From: DATBLE01 sp050258035
GTDB taxonomy: Bacteria; Actinomycetota; Thermoleophilia; Gaiellales; Gaiellaceae
Reading direction: 5' to 3'
NCBI GenBank assembly: GCA_050258035.1
Contig: JBLMYA010000022.1
Span: 10,889 to 74,888 of the forward strand
DNA length: 64,000 nt
Positions 11,439-20,119 of this stretch are shown here, one piece after another. The translations under genes were made by a program, and so were the position numbers. The notes under the pieces were generated by a model. The model saw only the letters and a program-made list of their open reading frames with translations. It made no database searches and was not told the origin of the DNA. Positions within the stretch are counted from its first letter, which is position 1, and every line of letters starts with the position of its first letter.

Positions 11439-11881
11439 TCGCCACCGCTCCGTTCGGCCGCGACGTGATCGAGACGATCATTCCGCACCGCGATCCCTTC
11501 CTGTTCCTCGACGAGGTGCTCGAGCTCGAGCCCGGAGTCCGGGTGGTCGCCCGAAAGCTGGTAACCGGGGACGAATGGTTCTTCCCGGGCCACTTCCCCG
11601 GCCGCCCGATCATGCCCGGCGTGGTCCTGGTGGAGGCGCTCGCTCAGGCGGGCGCGGTGGCTGTTCTCTCGCTGGAGGAGAACCGGGGGAAGCTCGCCCT
11701 GTTCGCCGGCATCGACGACGTTCGCTTCAAGCGCATGGTCGAGCCGGGAGCCGAGCTCACTCTCGCGTGCGAGCTCCAGGCGGTTCGTGGCCCGATCGGC
11801 CGGGGGAGGGCCCGGGCGACGGTCGGGGACGAGCTCGCCGTGCGCGGCACCCTCACCTTCGCGACGGCCGACGCAGGATGA
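11435..11881 (+). CDS. fabZ: 3-hydroxyacyl-ACP dehydratase FabZ
   Basis: The 148-aa hot-dog-fold enzyme dehydrates 3-hydroxyacyl-ACP to trans-2-enoyl-ACP in the elongation cycle. The opening IIPHRDPFLFLDEVLELEPG and the catalytic-His segment FPGHFPGRPIMPGVVLVEAL are canonical, as is the later FAGIDDVRFKRMVEPG. Length is typical of FabZ. It overlaps the sigma-factor gene upstream and fabH downstream by 4 bp each, so the whole run is translationally coupled. Specificity over FabA is supported by the short length and operon context. Confidence 0.95.
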   Translation: MIATAPFGRDVIETIIPHRDPFLFLDEVLELEPGVRVVARKLVTGDEWFFPGHFPGRPIMPGVVLVEALAQAGAVAVLSLEENRGKLALFAGIDDVRFKRMVEPGAELTLACELQAVRGPIGRGRARATVGDELAVRGTLTFATADAG

Positions 11882-12888
11882 TCGGATCGGCGAACGGCGG
11901 CCCGGTCTCGATCACCGGTCTCGGGACGCACGTGCCCGAGCGGGTTGTGACGAACGCCGACCTGGCGAAGCTCGTCGACACGTCCGACGAGTGGATCGTC
12001 ACCCGCACGGGAATCCGGGAGCGCCGGTTCGCGGCCGAAGGGGAGGCGCTCTCCGACATCTCGCTGCCCGCCGCGCGGGCCGCACTGGAGCAGGCCGGCT
12101 CGACCTCCCGCGACATCGACCTGCTGATCGTCGCCACGGTGACCGCGGACATGCAGTTCCCGTCCACCGCGGCGATCCTCGCCGACCGGCTCGGAGCGAC
12201 CGACGCGGCGGCGTACGATCTCGCCGCCGGCTGCACCGGCTTCATGTACGGGATCGCGCAGGCCTACGCGATGGTCGAGAGCGGCCTCAGCCGACGATCG
12301 CTCGTCGTCGGAGCGGACGTGCTCTCGAAGCTGATGAACTTCTCCGATCGCTCGACCTGCGTGCTCTTCGGCGACGGCGCGGGTGCCGCCGTCGTCGAGC
12401 GGGTGTCCGAGGACGGCTTCCTCGGCTTCGAGCTCGGCGCGGACGGGGCGCGCGGGAAGGACCTCGAGCTGCCCGCGGGCGGCTCGCGCATGCCGACGAC
12501 CGCGGAGACCGTCGCGAGCGGCGCCCACTATGTGCAGATGAACGGCCGCGAGGTCTTCAAGTTCGCAACTCGCGTCCTCGTCAGCTCCGCGGAGGCGGTC
12601 CTCGCACAGTGCGATTTGTCGGTGCAGGACGTCGACGTCTATGTTCCCCATCAAGCCAACGTCCGCATCATCGATCATGCGATCGGCAAGCTCGGAATCC
12701 CGAAAGAGAAGGTGATCGTGAACGTCGACCGCTACGGCAACACCTCGTCCGCCTCGATCCCGCTCGCGCTCGCGGACGCAGTCGGCTCCGGCCGGCTGAA
12801 GGCGGGCGACACACTGCTGATGACCGGCATGGGCGCCGGGCTCACCTGGGGCTCCGCCGTCATGCGCTGGACGGGGCCGCCGAAATGA
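11878..12888 (+). CDS. fabH: 3-oxoacyl-ACP synthase III (FabH)
   Basis: The 336-aa initiating condensing enzyme joins an acyl-CoA primer to malonyl-ACP. The Cys-His-Asn triad is visible: Cys about residue 119 in DLAAGCTGFMYG, His in VPHQANVRIIDH and Asn in DRYGNTSSASIP. TSDEWIVTRTGIRERR near residue 40 is the standard FabH substrate loop. It sits between fabZ and fabD with ATGA overlaps. In actinobacteria FabH often accepts branched primers, which the sequence alone does not settle. Confidence 0.96.
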   Translation: MIGSANGGPVSITGLGTHVPERVVTNADLAKLVDTSDEWIVTRTGIRERRFAAEGEALSDISLPAARAALEQAGSTSRDIDLLIVATVTADMQFPSTAAILADRLGATDAAAYDLAAGCTGFMYGIAQAYAMVESGLSRRSLVVGADVLSKLMNFSDRSTCVLFGDGAGAAVVERVSEDGFLGFELGADGARGKDLELPAGGSRMPTTAETVASGAHYVQMNGREVFKFATRVLVSSAEAVLAQCDLSVQDVDVYVPHQANVRIIDHAIGKLGIPKEKVIVNVDRYGNTSSASIPLALADAVGSGRLKAGDTLLMTGMGAGLTWGSAVMRWTGPPK

Positions 12889-13811
12889 GCAAGATCGCCT
12901 TCTGCTTCCCCGGTCAGGGCTCGCTCGAGCAGGGGATGGGCCGCGACGTCGCGTCGATCATGCCGGAGGCGATGGACGTCTACGAGCGCGGGAGCGACGC
13001 CTGCGGCCTCGACCTGAAGCGCCTCTGCTTCGAGACGCCGCTCGAGCAGATGGTCGAGACCGAAGTGCAGCAGCCGGCGCTGGTCGCGACGAGCCTGGCG
13101 ATGCTCGCCGCGCTCCGCGCGAGAGGTGTACGTGCCGACTACGTGATCGGTCACTCGGTCGGGGAGTTCGCCGCGCTCGCCGCGGCCGAATCGGTCAGCG
13201 TGGAGGAGACGATCGCGCTCGTCCGCGAGCGCGGTCTTGCGATGGCCGAGGCGGCGAAGGAGCGCCCGGGCTCGATGGCGGCGATCCTCGGGCTCGCCGA
13301 CGAGGTCGTCGAGCGGCTCTGCCGGAGGATCCTCGGCGTCTGGCCCGCGAACTACAACTGCCCCGGACAGATCGTCGTCTCCGGTGAGCACGCTGCGGTC
13401 GACGAGTTGTGCGCGCAGGCAGAGGAGGAAGGTGCCCGGCGCACGGTCAAGTTGAAGGTCTCCGGGGCATTCCACTCGCCGCTCGTCGCGCGCGCGGCCG
13501 AACGTCTCCGACCGGCGGTCGATGCGGTCAAGTTCGGCGAGCCGCAGGCCGCGTTCATGTCCACCGTCACCGCCAGGTTCGAGGACGCGCAGCGGATGGG
13601 CTCCCTCCTCGTCGACCAGCTGACCGCCCCCGTCCGTTACACGCAGGCGGCGTCGGAGCTCGTGCGGGAGGGCGTCCACACCTTCGTCGAGGTGGGGCCC
13701 GGGAACGTCTTGTCCGGGCTGATGAAGCGGATCGACCGGAGCGTCAAGGCGATCTCCGTCAACGACGTCGCCTCCCTGGAGAAGCTCAAGGACCTGCTCC
13801 CGACGGCGTGA
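12885..13811 (+). CDS. fabD: Malonyl-CoA:ACP transacylase (FabD)
   Basis: The 308-aa protein transfers malonyl from CoA to ACP for chain elongation. It opens with FCFPGQGSLEQGMG, has the nucleophilic Ser at about residue 92 in GHSVGEFAAL, the carboxylate-binding Arg region in VRERGLAMAEA, and the catalytic His in SGAFHSPLV. The C-terminal VEVGPGNVLSGLMKRI is typical. It overlaps fabH by 4 bp and fabG by 4 bp. Confidence 0.96.
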   Translation: MSKIAFCFPGQGSLEQGMGRDVASIMPEAMDVYERGSDACGLDLKRLCFETPLEQMVETEVQQPALVATSLAMLAALRARGVRADYVIGHSVGEFAALAAAESVSVEETIALVRERGLAMAEAAKERPGSMAAILGLADEVVERLCRRILGVWPANYNCPGQIVVSGEHAAVDELCAQAEEEGARRTVKLKVSGAFHSPLVARAAERLRPAVDAVKFGEPQAAFMSTVTARFEDAQRMGSLLVDQLTAPVRYTQAASELVREGVHTFVEVGPGNVLSGLMKRIDRSVKAISVNDVASLEKLKDLLPTA

Positions 13812-14545
13812 CCGACTCGCCTGCGTTCTGCTCGCTGGAGGGGAAGCTGGCGCTCGTCACGGGTGCGTCGCGGGGGATCGGTCGCGCGATCGCGGTCGAA
13901 CTCGCCCGCGCCGGGGCTCAGGTCGTCGTCGGCTACCGCAGCGGTGCCGAGGAGGCCGAGGCGCTCGCCGCGGAGATCGCCGGCCGTGCGGCTCGGGCCG
14001 ACGTCGCCGACCCCGAGCAGGCCTCGCGCCTGGTCGAGGAGGCCGGCGACCTTGACATCCTCGTCAACAACGCCGGTCTCACCCGGGACGGCTTGATCGC
14101 GCGGATGTCCGACGAGGACTGGCGGACGGTGCTCGATACGAACCTCGGCGGCGTCTTCCACACCTGCCGTGCCGCCGCGCGGGGGATGATGAGGCGCCGG
14201 TCGGGCTCGATCGTCAACCTGACCAGCGTCGTCGGCCTTCACGGCAACCCCGGCCAGACGAACTACGCGGCGTCGAAAGCCGGGATCATCGGCTTCACGA
14301 AGTCGCTCGCCCGCGAGCTGGCGTCGCGCGGCGTGCGGGTGAACGCCGTCGCCCCCGGCTACATCCAGACGGCGCTCACCGACGTGCTCCCGGAAGACGT
14401 GCAGCAGGCGATCCTCGCGAACACGCCACTCGCCCGCCTGGGCACGCCGGAGGATGTCGCAGGGGCGGTACGCTTCCTGTGCTCGGACGAAGCGTCGTTC
14501 GTGACCGGCGAGGTGCTCCTCGTCGACGGGGGACTGGGGATGTGA
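13808..14545 (+). CDS. fabG: 3-oxoacyl-ACP reductase (FabG)
   Basis: The 245-aa short-chain dehydrogenase reduces 3-oxoacyl-ACP with NADPH. The Rossmann motif TGASRGIGRAIA, the NNAG motif and the Ser...YAASKAG catalytic set are present, and the C-terminus VTGEVLLVDGGLGM matches FabG. The GTG start is nested in the fabD stop. In most bacteria acpP follows fabG directly. Here the fabG TGA shares its A with the ATG of fabF, so no acyl carrier protein is encoded at this point. Confidence 0.94.
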   Translation: MTDSPAFCSLEGKLALVTGASRGIGRAIAVELARAGAQVVVGYRSGAEEAEALAAEIAGRAARADVADPEQASRLVEEAGDLDILVNNAGLTRDGLIARMSDEDWRTVLDTNLGGVFHTCRAAARGMMRRRSGSIVNLTSVVGLHGNPGQTNYAASKAGIIGFTKSLARELASRGVRVNAVAPGYIQTALTDVLPEDVQQAILANTPLARLGTPEDVAGAVRFLCSDEASFVTGEVLLVDGGLGM

Positions 14546-15798
14546 TGAGCGTCAACGGCCGGCGAAGAGTCGTGATCACTGGGATGGGGGCGGTGACGCC
14601 GCTCGGCAACGACGTGCGCACGACCTGGAAGAACCTGACCGCCGGGATGTCGGGCGCCGCGCCGATCACCCAGTTCGATCCGGACGGGTACTTCGCGACC
14701 TTCGCCTGCGAGCTGAAGGACTTCGAGCCGACGAACTGGATCGAGTACAAGACCGCGCGCCGGATGGACCGCTTCGCCCAGATGGTCGTCGCCGCGGCGC
14801 GCATGGCCGAGAGCGATGCGGCTCTGGACATCGCCGCCGACTCCGACCGCATCGGCGCCTCGGTCGCGACCGGCATCGGCGGTCTCCAGTCGTTCCAGGA
14901 CTGCCACACGCAGCTCCGCGAGCGCGGGCCGGACCGGGTCAACCCGTTCTCGATCCCGGCGATCATCCCGAACCTCGGCGCCGGCTGGCTCTCGATCGAG
15001 CTCGGCACGCGGGGGCCGTTGAGCGCGCCGTGCACGGCCTGCGCGGCTTCCAACATGGCGATCGGCGAGGGGATGGATGCGATCCGGCTCGGCCGCGCCG
15101 ACGTGATGCTCTGCGGCGGCACCGAGGCCCCCGTCACCCAGGTCGGGATCGCCGGTTTCGGCGCGATGCGCGCGCTCTCGCGCCGCAATGACGATCCCGA
15201 GCACGCGAGCCGGCCCTTCGACATCGAGCGGGACGGCTTCGTCATGGGCGAGGCGGGCGCGGTGCTCGTCCTCGAGGAGCTGGAACGGGCGAAGGCCCGC
15301 GGCGCGAAGATCTACGCCGAGCTGGCCGGGTACGGCGTGTCGTCGGACGCCCAGCACATCACGGAGCCCGATCCGACCGGCGTCCACCCCGCGCGGGCGA
15401 TGCAGATGGCGCTCGCCGACGCGGGGGTCGATGCGGGCGAGATCGGCTACATCAACGCGCACGGGACGTCCACGCCGCTCGGGGACGCCAGCGAGACCCG
15501 CGTGATCAAGCTCGCCCTCGGCGAGGAGAACGCCCGCAAGACGCCCATCTCCTCGACGAAGGGCTCGACGGGCCACTGCCTCGGGGCGGCCGGCGCGGTC
15601 GAGGCGATCTTCACCACGCTCGCCATCCTGGAGGGGATGCTCCCGCCGACGATCAACTACGAGTACCCCGATCCCGAGTGCGACCTCGACTACATCCCCA
15701 ACGAGGCGCGCCCCGCCGAGGTGAACGTGGCGATGTCGAACTCCTTCGGCTTCGGCGGCCACAACGCCTCGATCGTCCTGAAGAAGTACGCGGAGTAG
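14545..15798 (+). CDS. fabF: 3-oxoacyl-ACP synthase II (FabF)
   Basis: The 417-aa elongating condensing enzyme has the catalytic Cys at about residue 167 in PCTACAASNMAIGEG, and the two His residues in INAHGTSTPLGDASE and KGSTGHCLGAAGAVE. It ends with SNSFGFGGHNASIVL, the usual FabF tail. The start ATG overlaps the fabG stop by one base (TGATG), so translation is probably by re-initiation. It is the last gene of the fab operon; the HAD gene follows after 6 bp. Confidence 0.96.
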   Translation: MSVNGRRRVVITGMGAVTPLGNDVRTTWKNLTAGMSGAAPITQFDPDGYFATFACELKDFEPTNWIEYKTARRMDRFAQMVVAAARMAESDAALDIAADSDRIGASVATGIGGLQSFQDCHTQLRERGPDRVNPFSIPAIIPNLGAGWLSIELGTRGPLSAPCTACAASNMAIGEGMDAIRLGRADVMLCGGTEAPVTQVGIAGFGAMRALSRRNDDPEHASRPFDIERDGFVMGEAGAVLVLEELERAKARGAKIYAELAGYGVSSDAQHITEPDPTGVHPARAMQMALADAGVDAGEIGYINAHGTSTPLGDASETRVIKLALGEENARKTPISSTKGSTGHCLGAAGAVEAIFTTLAILEGMLPPTINYEYPDPECDLDYIPNEARPAEVNVAMSNSFGFGGHNASIVLKKYAE

Positions 15799-15804
15799 CC
15801 CGCC

Positions 15805-16470
15805 GTGTCCGAGCGGTGGGCGAGTTTCGACTGCTACGGCACGCTGATCGACTGGAACGGCGGGATCGCCGCCGGGCTCGACCGTCTGTTCGGACCCGGC
15901 GCCGGAGCGCGGTTGCTCGACCGCTACCACGAGCTCGAGCCGCAGGTGCAGGCGGAGGATCCGGAGCGAACGTACCGGACCGTCCTTGCGTTGGCCCTCG
16001 AGCGGCTCGCGGAGAGCGAGGGATTGTCGCTCCCGGACGGCGAGCACGACGCGCTTGCCCGGTCGCTTCCGTCGTGGCAGCCGTTCGCCGAGGTTCCCGG
16101 AGCGCTCGAGGAGGCGCGGTCGCGGGGTTGGCGGACGGCGATCCTCTCGAACACCGACCGTGACCTCATCGCCGCGTCGAAGGCCCGGATCGGCGTGCCG
16201 TTCGACGAGACGATCGTCGCCTCCGAGATCGGCTCGTACAAGCCGGGCCACCGCCACTGGTCGGAGTTCTTCGCCCGCACCCACGCCGACCGGGCCCGGC
16301 ACGTCCACGTCGCCGCCAGCCTCTTCCACGACATCGCCCCTTGTGTGGAGCTCGGCCTCCGCAGCGTCTGGGTGAACCGGCTCGGCGAGACAGCCGATCC
16401 GGTGCCGACGAGGGAGATCCCCGACCTCACGGCCCTCCCGAACGTCCTGGACGCGCTCGTCCCGTCGTGA
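15805..16470 (+). CDS. HAD-superfamily hydrolase (haloacid dehalogenase/phosphatase-like)
   Basis: This 221-aa protein has the HAD motifs in order: motif I FDCYGTLIDWNG (nucleophile Asp, though the second acidic residue of DxD is replaced by Tyr), motif II ILSNTDRD, motif III Lys in GSYKPGHRHW, and an altered motif IV around SLFHDIAPCVELG. The helical cap after motif I fits the L-2-haloacid dehalogenase-type subfamily, and D-x-Y rather than D-x-D is seen in true haloacid dehalogenases. The substrate is unknown. It lies between fabF (6 bp) and the GNAT gene (4-bp overlap), so it is probably cotranscribed. Confidence 0.85.
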   Translation: MSERWASFDCYGTLIDWNGGIAAGLDRLFGPGAGARLLDRYHELEPQVQAEDPERTYRTVLALALERLAESEGLSLPDGEHDALARSLPSWQPFAEVPGALEEARSRGWRTAILSNTDRDLIAASKARIGVPFDETIVASEIGSYKPGHRHWSEFFARTHADRARHVHVAASLFHDIAPCVELGLRSVWVNRLGETADPVPTREIPDLTALPNVLDALVPS

Positions 16471-17378
16471 GCGCACCGGAGGGATTCGCGGCGAGACCCG
16501 CGAGGAGCGCCGACGCCGAGGTGATCGCCGACTTGATGAACGTGGTGGACCGGTCTCACCTCGAGGAGCCGGACACGGTCGACGCGGACGAGGTCAGGAG
16601 CTGGTGGACGCGCCTCGACCTGAAGCGGGACTCGCGCGTCTACCTCGATGCGTCGGGTCGTCTTGCGGCCGCCGGAACCGTCTACGCGCGCAACGACGGC
16701 ATCCTCGACCTCGACGCGTATGTCCATCCCGACCTGCTCGGGCATGGGCTGGGAGCCGCGATGGTCGACTGGCTCGAAGCGGAAGCGTCGCGTCGGAGTA
16801 TGCCCGAGGTGCGCTCGGTCGCGCTTGCGGCGGACCGGCATGCGGCGCAGCTCCTCACTGCACGTGGCTTCGCTCCCGTGCGGCACTTCTACCGGATGGC
16901 GATCGACCTCACCGCGCCGCCCCCCGACCCGGAGTGGCCTCCCGGCTTCGACGTCTCCGTGTTCCAGCCCGGGGAGGAGGAGCTCCTGCGCCGAGTGATG
17001 GAGGAAGCCTTCTCCGAGCACTGGGGCTACGAGCCCGACGATCTCGACCACTGGCGGCGGACCGTGTTCGAAACGCCCTGGTGGGACCCCTCGCTCGTAT
17101 ACCTCGTTCGCGAGGGTGACGAGGTCGCCGCCGCCGAGATCAACTCCGTCCGCCTCGGCAGCGGGTGGGTCGGTTCGCTCGGCACGCGCAAGCCGTGGCG
17201 GGGTCGCGGGCTCGGTCGCGCCCTGCTCCTGACCGCGTTCGGCGAGCTCTACCGGCGTGGTGAGACTCGGGTCGCCCTCGGCGTCGATGCCGGCAACGAG
17301 ACCGGCGCCACGCAGCTCTACGAGAACGTCGGCATGCGGATCGCCTGGCAGGCCGACGTCTACGAGAAGCACCTGTAG
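16467..17378 (+). CDS. Tandem-GNAT N-acetyltransferase, mycothiol-synthase-like
   Basis: This 303-aa protein contains two GNAT repeats. The first, at about residues 8-150, has the acetyl-CoA loop HPDLLGHGLGAAMV. The second, at about 165-300, has the loop TRKPWRGRGLGRALLL and ends LYENVGMRIAWQADVYEKHL. The double-GNAT layout and length resemble MshD (mycothiol synthase) and related acetyltransferases. With no other mycothiol genes here that function is only a possibility. The GTG is nested in the HAD stop codon. Confidence 0.8.
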   Translation: MSAPEGFAARPARSADAEVIADLMNVVDRSHLEEPDTVDADEVRSWWTRLDLKRDSRVYLDASGRLAAAGTVYARNDGILDLDAYVHPDLLGHGLGAAMVDWLEAEASRRSMPEVRSVALAADRHAAQLLTARGFAPVRHFYRMAIDLTAPPPDPEWPPGFDVSVFQPGEEELLRRVMEEAFSEHWGYEPDDLDHWRRTVFETPWWDPSLVYLVREGDEVAAAEINSVRLGSGWVGSLGTRKPWRGRGLGRALLLTAFGELYRRGETRVALGVDAGNETGATQLYENVGMRIAWQADVYEKHL

Positions 17379-17388
17379 CCTGGGGCCG

Positions 17389-18168
17389 ATGTCGCGGCTG
17401 CGCGCGAAGTGCCCCTACTGCCGGACGTACACCGCGGTGGCGATCGGCCCGTCGTACGAGTGCCACGCGTGCGGACGAGAGTACGCGGCGGGAATCGTGC
17501 GTGTGCCGCGGGCCTGGGGAACGGGCGGCGAGGGCATGGTCGAGGCCGCCGCCGCGCTCGACCTGCCGTATCCGGAGGCGGCGGTCGTGGCAGAGGAGAC
17601 CCTGGACGATCAGACGCTCGCCGTCGCCTCCGAGCTACCCGAGCGGCCGCTCGTCCTCGGCGGCTGCTGCTGCTCGCACATCGGGGCGGTCGAGGCACTC
17701 GCGACGCGCCATGACCGCCTGGCACTCGTCTGGATCGACGCCCACGGCGACCTGAACACCCCGGAGACGTCGCCGTCCGGCAACGCCTGGGGGATGTCGT
17801 TGAGGATGATCCTCGACGGGGGCGCGGTCGACTCCGCCGACGTCGCCCTGGTGGGCGCCCGAGACCTCGATCCACCGGAGCGCGACTTCATCCGGCAGAG
17901 CGGCGTGCATGCCGGCGCGACCGCGATCGAGCCGGCGCTCGAGGGTACCGACGCGGTCTACGTCGCCGTCGACGCAGACGGGCTCGACGAGACCGAGGTC
18001 GCCGCCTTCATGCCCGTCACGGGTGGCATTCCGGTTGCCGACGCCGCCGATCTTCTGCGCCGGATCTCCGAGAACGGAACCGTGGCCGGAGTCGGGCTGG
18101 CCGGGTTCCTCGCCGATCCTGTCAACCTCGAGCCCGCCACGCGGCTCTGCGCGGCGGTAGGCCTGTAA
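17389..18168 (+). CDS. Arginase-superfamily protein with N-terminal zinc ribbon
   Basis: This 259-aa protein opens with a four-Cys zinc ribbon (CPYC at residues 8-11, CHAC about 16 residues later) and continues as a ureohydrolase fold. The metal-site motif WIDAHGDLNTPE is intact and VAVDADGLDE matches the D-x-D site, but the usual GGDHS is replaced by GGCCCSH and the substrate-side SGNxHGM reads SGNAWGM. Two of the expected manganese/substrate residues are thus changed, so it may be a divergent hydrolase with another substrate or a non-catalytic relative. TAGCCT lies seven bases before the ATG, overlapping the stop of the preceding gene. Confidence 0.75.
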   Translation: MSRLRAKCPYCRTYTAVAIGPSYECHACGREYAAGIVRVPRAWGTGGEGMVEAAAALDLPYPEAAVVAEETLDDQTLAVASELPERPLVLGGCCCSHIGAVEALATRHDRLALVWIDAHGDLNTPETSPSGNAWGMSLRMILDGGAVDSADVALVGARDLDPPERDFIRQSGVHAGATAIEPALEGTDAVYVAVDADGLDETEVAAFMPVTGGIPVADAADLLRRISENGTVAGVGLAGFLADPVNLEPATRLCAAVGL

Positions 18169-18191
18169 CCGTTCGGCGGCCGGGCCGGGTC

Positions 18192-18197
18192 TAAGAT
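18192..18197 (+). promoter_or_regulatory. Candidate -10 box (TAAGAT) for accD-accA
   Basis: TAAGAT ends nine bases before the accD ATG at 18207, inside the 38-bp gap after the arginase-like gene. A transcript from here would have a leader of only 2-3 nt, and no Shine-Dalgarno is visible. Confidence 0.45.
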
Positions 18198-18206
18198 CAC
18201 GACCCA

Positions 18207-19058
18207 ATGGCGGACACCCGCATCGACGTCTCGATCGAGCAGAAGGGGATCTCGACCGCCGCCGGCGAGGCCCGGAAGCACCCGAACACCTGCCCGTCCT
18301 GCGGGTCGCACTACCGCGACGACGAGCTCGAGCGCCACCTCTCTGTGTGCCCGCAGTGCGGTCACCACTTCCCGATCGGCGCGCGCGAGCGCATCGAGCA
18401 CCTCGCCGACCCGGGGTCGTTCGCCGAGGAGGATGCAGACCTCCGGTCGAGCGATCCGCTCGGGTTCTTCGACCTCCGGCCGTACCGGGAGCGGCTGGCG
18501 GAGGCCGAGCTGAAGACCGGGGAAGGGGACGCGGTCGTGATCGGACGCGCCGAGATCGAGGGGTTGCCCTGCCAGCTCTCCGTGATGGACTTCGGTTTCA
18601 TGGGCGGCTCGATGGGCAGCGTGGTCGGCGAGAAGTTCGTCCGCGCCTGCGAGCAGGCGGTCGCGCGGCGGCTGCCGCTCGTGTCGGTGACCTCGTCGGG
18701 GGGCGCGCGCATGCAGGAAGGGATCCTGTCCCTGATGCAGCTGCCGAAGACGGTGTGCGCGGTCGAGGACCTGCACGACGCGCGCTGCGCGCTGATCAAC
18801 GTGTTCGCGCACCCGACCACCGCGGGCGTGCTCGCCAGCTTCGCCAGTCTCGGCGACGTCACGGTCGCCGAGCCCGGTGCACTGATCTCGTTCACCGGCC
18901 CCCGGGTCGTCCAGCAGACGACCAGGGAGAGGCTGCCCGACGACTTCGGTCTCGCGGAGTCGAACCTGCGCTTCGGCCACCTCGACGGCATCGTCCAGCG
19001 GCCGGCACTGCGGCCGTACGTCGGGCGGGTCCTCCGTCTCTTCGCCAATGCCCGGTGA
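18207..19058 (+). CDS. accD: Acetyl-CoA carboxylase carboxyltransferase subunit beta (AccD)
   Basis: This 283-aa beta subunit moves the carboxyl group from carboxybiotin to acetyl-CoA. Its four-Cys zinc ribbon is at about residues 29-51 (CPSC, then CPQC). The crotonase-fold core follows, with FMGGSMGSVVGEKFVRA and VTSSGGARMQEGILSLMQ, the AccD signatures. The last 11 bp overlap accA. The biotin carrier and biotin carboxylase subunits are not in the window, so this is the heteromeric enzyme with AccB/AccC encoded elsewhere. Many actinobacteria instead use fused AccA/AccD-type complexes. Confidence 0.95.
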   Translation: MADTRIDVSIEQKGISTAAGEARKHPNTCPSCGSHYRDDELERHLSVCPQCGHHFPIGARERIEHLADPGSFAEEDADLRSSDPLGFFDLRPYRERLAEAELKTGEGDAVVIGRAEIEGLPCQLSVMDFGFMGGSMGSVVGEKFVRACEQAVARRLPLVSVTSSGGARMQEGILSLMQLPKTVCAVEDLHDARCALINVFAHPTTAGVLASFASLGDVTVAEPGALISFTGPRVVQQTTRERLPDDFGLAESNLRFGHLDGIVQRPALRPYVGRVLRLFANAR

Positions 19059-19980
19059 GGCCGAGCACCGCCTGCGCGAGCGCCTCTCCAGGCTGAGGAA
19101 CCTGTCGCTGCTCGGGGGCACGAAGCTCTCGGGCGAGCTCGAGCGGCTCCAGCGCCAGCTCGACCAGCTCGAGGCGGAGCCGACCGACGAGGACATCTGG
19201 CGCTCGGTCGAGCTCGCGCGCCACCCGGACCGGCCCTACACGCTCGACTACGTCCACAGGCTGCTCGACGACTGGGTCGAACTGCACGGCGACCGTGGCC
19301 GAGCCGACGACGGGGCGATGGTCGCAGGGCTGGGCAGCTTCGACGGTCGAACGGTCGTGCTCGTCGGGATGCAGAAGGGCCGCGACATCCAGGAGCGGAC
19401 GAAGCGTCAGTTCGGCATGCCCTACCCCGAGGGCTACCGGAAGGCAATGCGCGCGATGGAGCTCGCCGACCGGCACGGCTTCCCGGTGATCAGCCTGGTG
19501 GACACGCCGGGCGCCTACCCCGGCGTCGCCGCCGAGCAGCACGGTCAGGGTGGGACGATCGCCGCCTCGCAGGCGCTGATGGCGCGGATCGAGGTGCCGA
19601 TCGTCGCCTGCGTGATCGGCGAGGGCGGCTCCGGCGGTGCGATCGCGATCGCGCTCGCCGACACGGTCCTGATGCAGGAGAACGCGATCTACTCGGTGAT
19701 CTCTCCGGAAGGCTGCGCGGCGATCCTCTGGCGCGACGCCGGCGAGGCACGAAAAGCGGCCGCCGCGTTCAAGCCCGACGCCGCGCACTGCCTCGAGCTG
19801 GGGGTGATCGACGCGATCGTCCCCGAGCCGGCCGGAGGGGCCCAGAACAACTGGAAGGAGGCCGCGCGGCTGCTCGGAGAGTCGCTGAACGAGGCTCTCG
19901 ACGACCTCGAGGGGTCCTCGGGCCCGGACCTCGTGCGCCGGCGGCGGGCGAAGTACCGCGGTATGGGCGTCTTCGCGTAA
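19048..19980 (+). CDS. accA: Acetyl-CoA carboxylase carboxyltransferase subunit alpha (AccA)
   Basis: This 310-aa alpha subunit completes the carboxyltransferase with AccD. N-terminal charged helices (about residues 1-60) precede the biotin/acetyl-CoA fold, marked by LHGDRGRADDGAMVAGL, FGMPYPEGYRKAMR, VDTPGAYPGVAAEQHGQGG and GEGGSGGAIAIALAD. All are AccA hallmarks including the oxyanion-hole glycines. ATG 19048 lies inside the accD 3' end. It supplies malonyl-CoA for the fab operon about 3 kb upstream. Confidence 0.95.
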   Translation: MPGEAEHRLRERLSRLRNLSLLGGTKLSGELERLQRQLDQLEAEPTDEDIWRSVELARHPDRPYTLDYVHRLLDDWVELHGDRGRADDGAMVAGLGSFDGRTVVLVGMQKGRDIQERTKRQFGMPYPEGYRKAMRAMELADRHGFPVISLVDTPGAYPGVAAEQHGQGGTIAASQALMARIEVPIVACVIGEGGSGGAIAIALADTVLMQENAIYSVISPEGCAAILWRDAGEARKAAAAFKPDAAHCLELGVIDAIVPEPAGGAQNNWKEAARLLGESLNEALDDLEGSSGPDLVRRRRAKYRGMGVFA

Positions 19981-20119
19981 CTACCCCGTTTTCCTGGGAT
20001 ATTCCACACTCTCCACAGGCTTTTCCCCGACCGCCAACCCGACTTTTCCACCGTTTCAACATGTTTCTCGACCCCGATCGACACGATTTGCACGTGGTAT
20101 TCACGGGGAGGACGGCGAT
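19981..20119 (+). other. AT-richer intergenic segment with DnaA-box-like words
   Basis: This 139-bp gap is visibly richer in A/T than its surroundings. It holds three words related to the DnaA box TTATCCACA: TATTCCACA (about 20000-20008), CTCTCCACA nearby, and TTTTCCACC (20044-20052). Each departs at one to two positions, and all face the same way. A strong Shine-Dalgarno (GGGGAGG, 20105-20111) for ligD closes the segment. Whether DnaA binds here is unknown. Confidence 0.3.
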
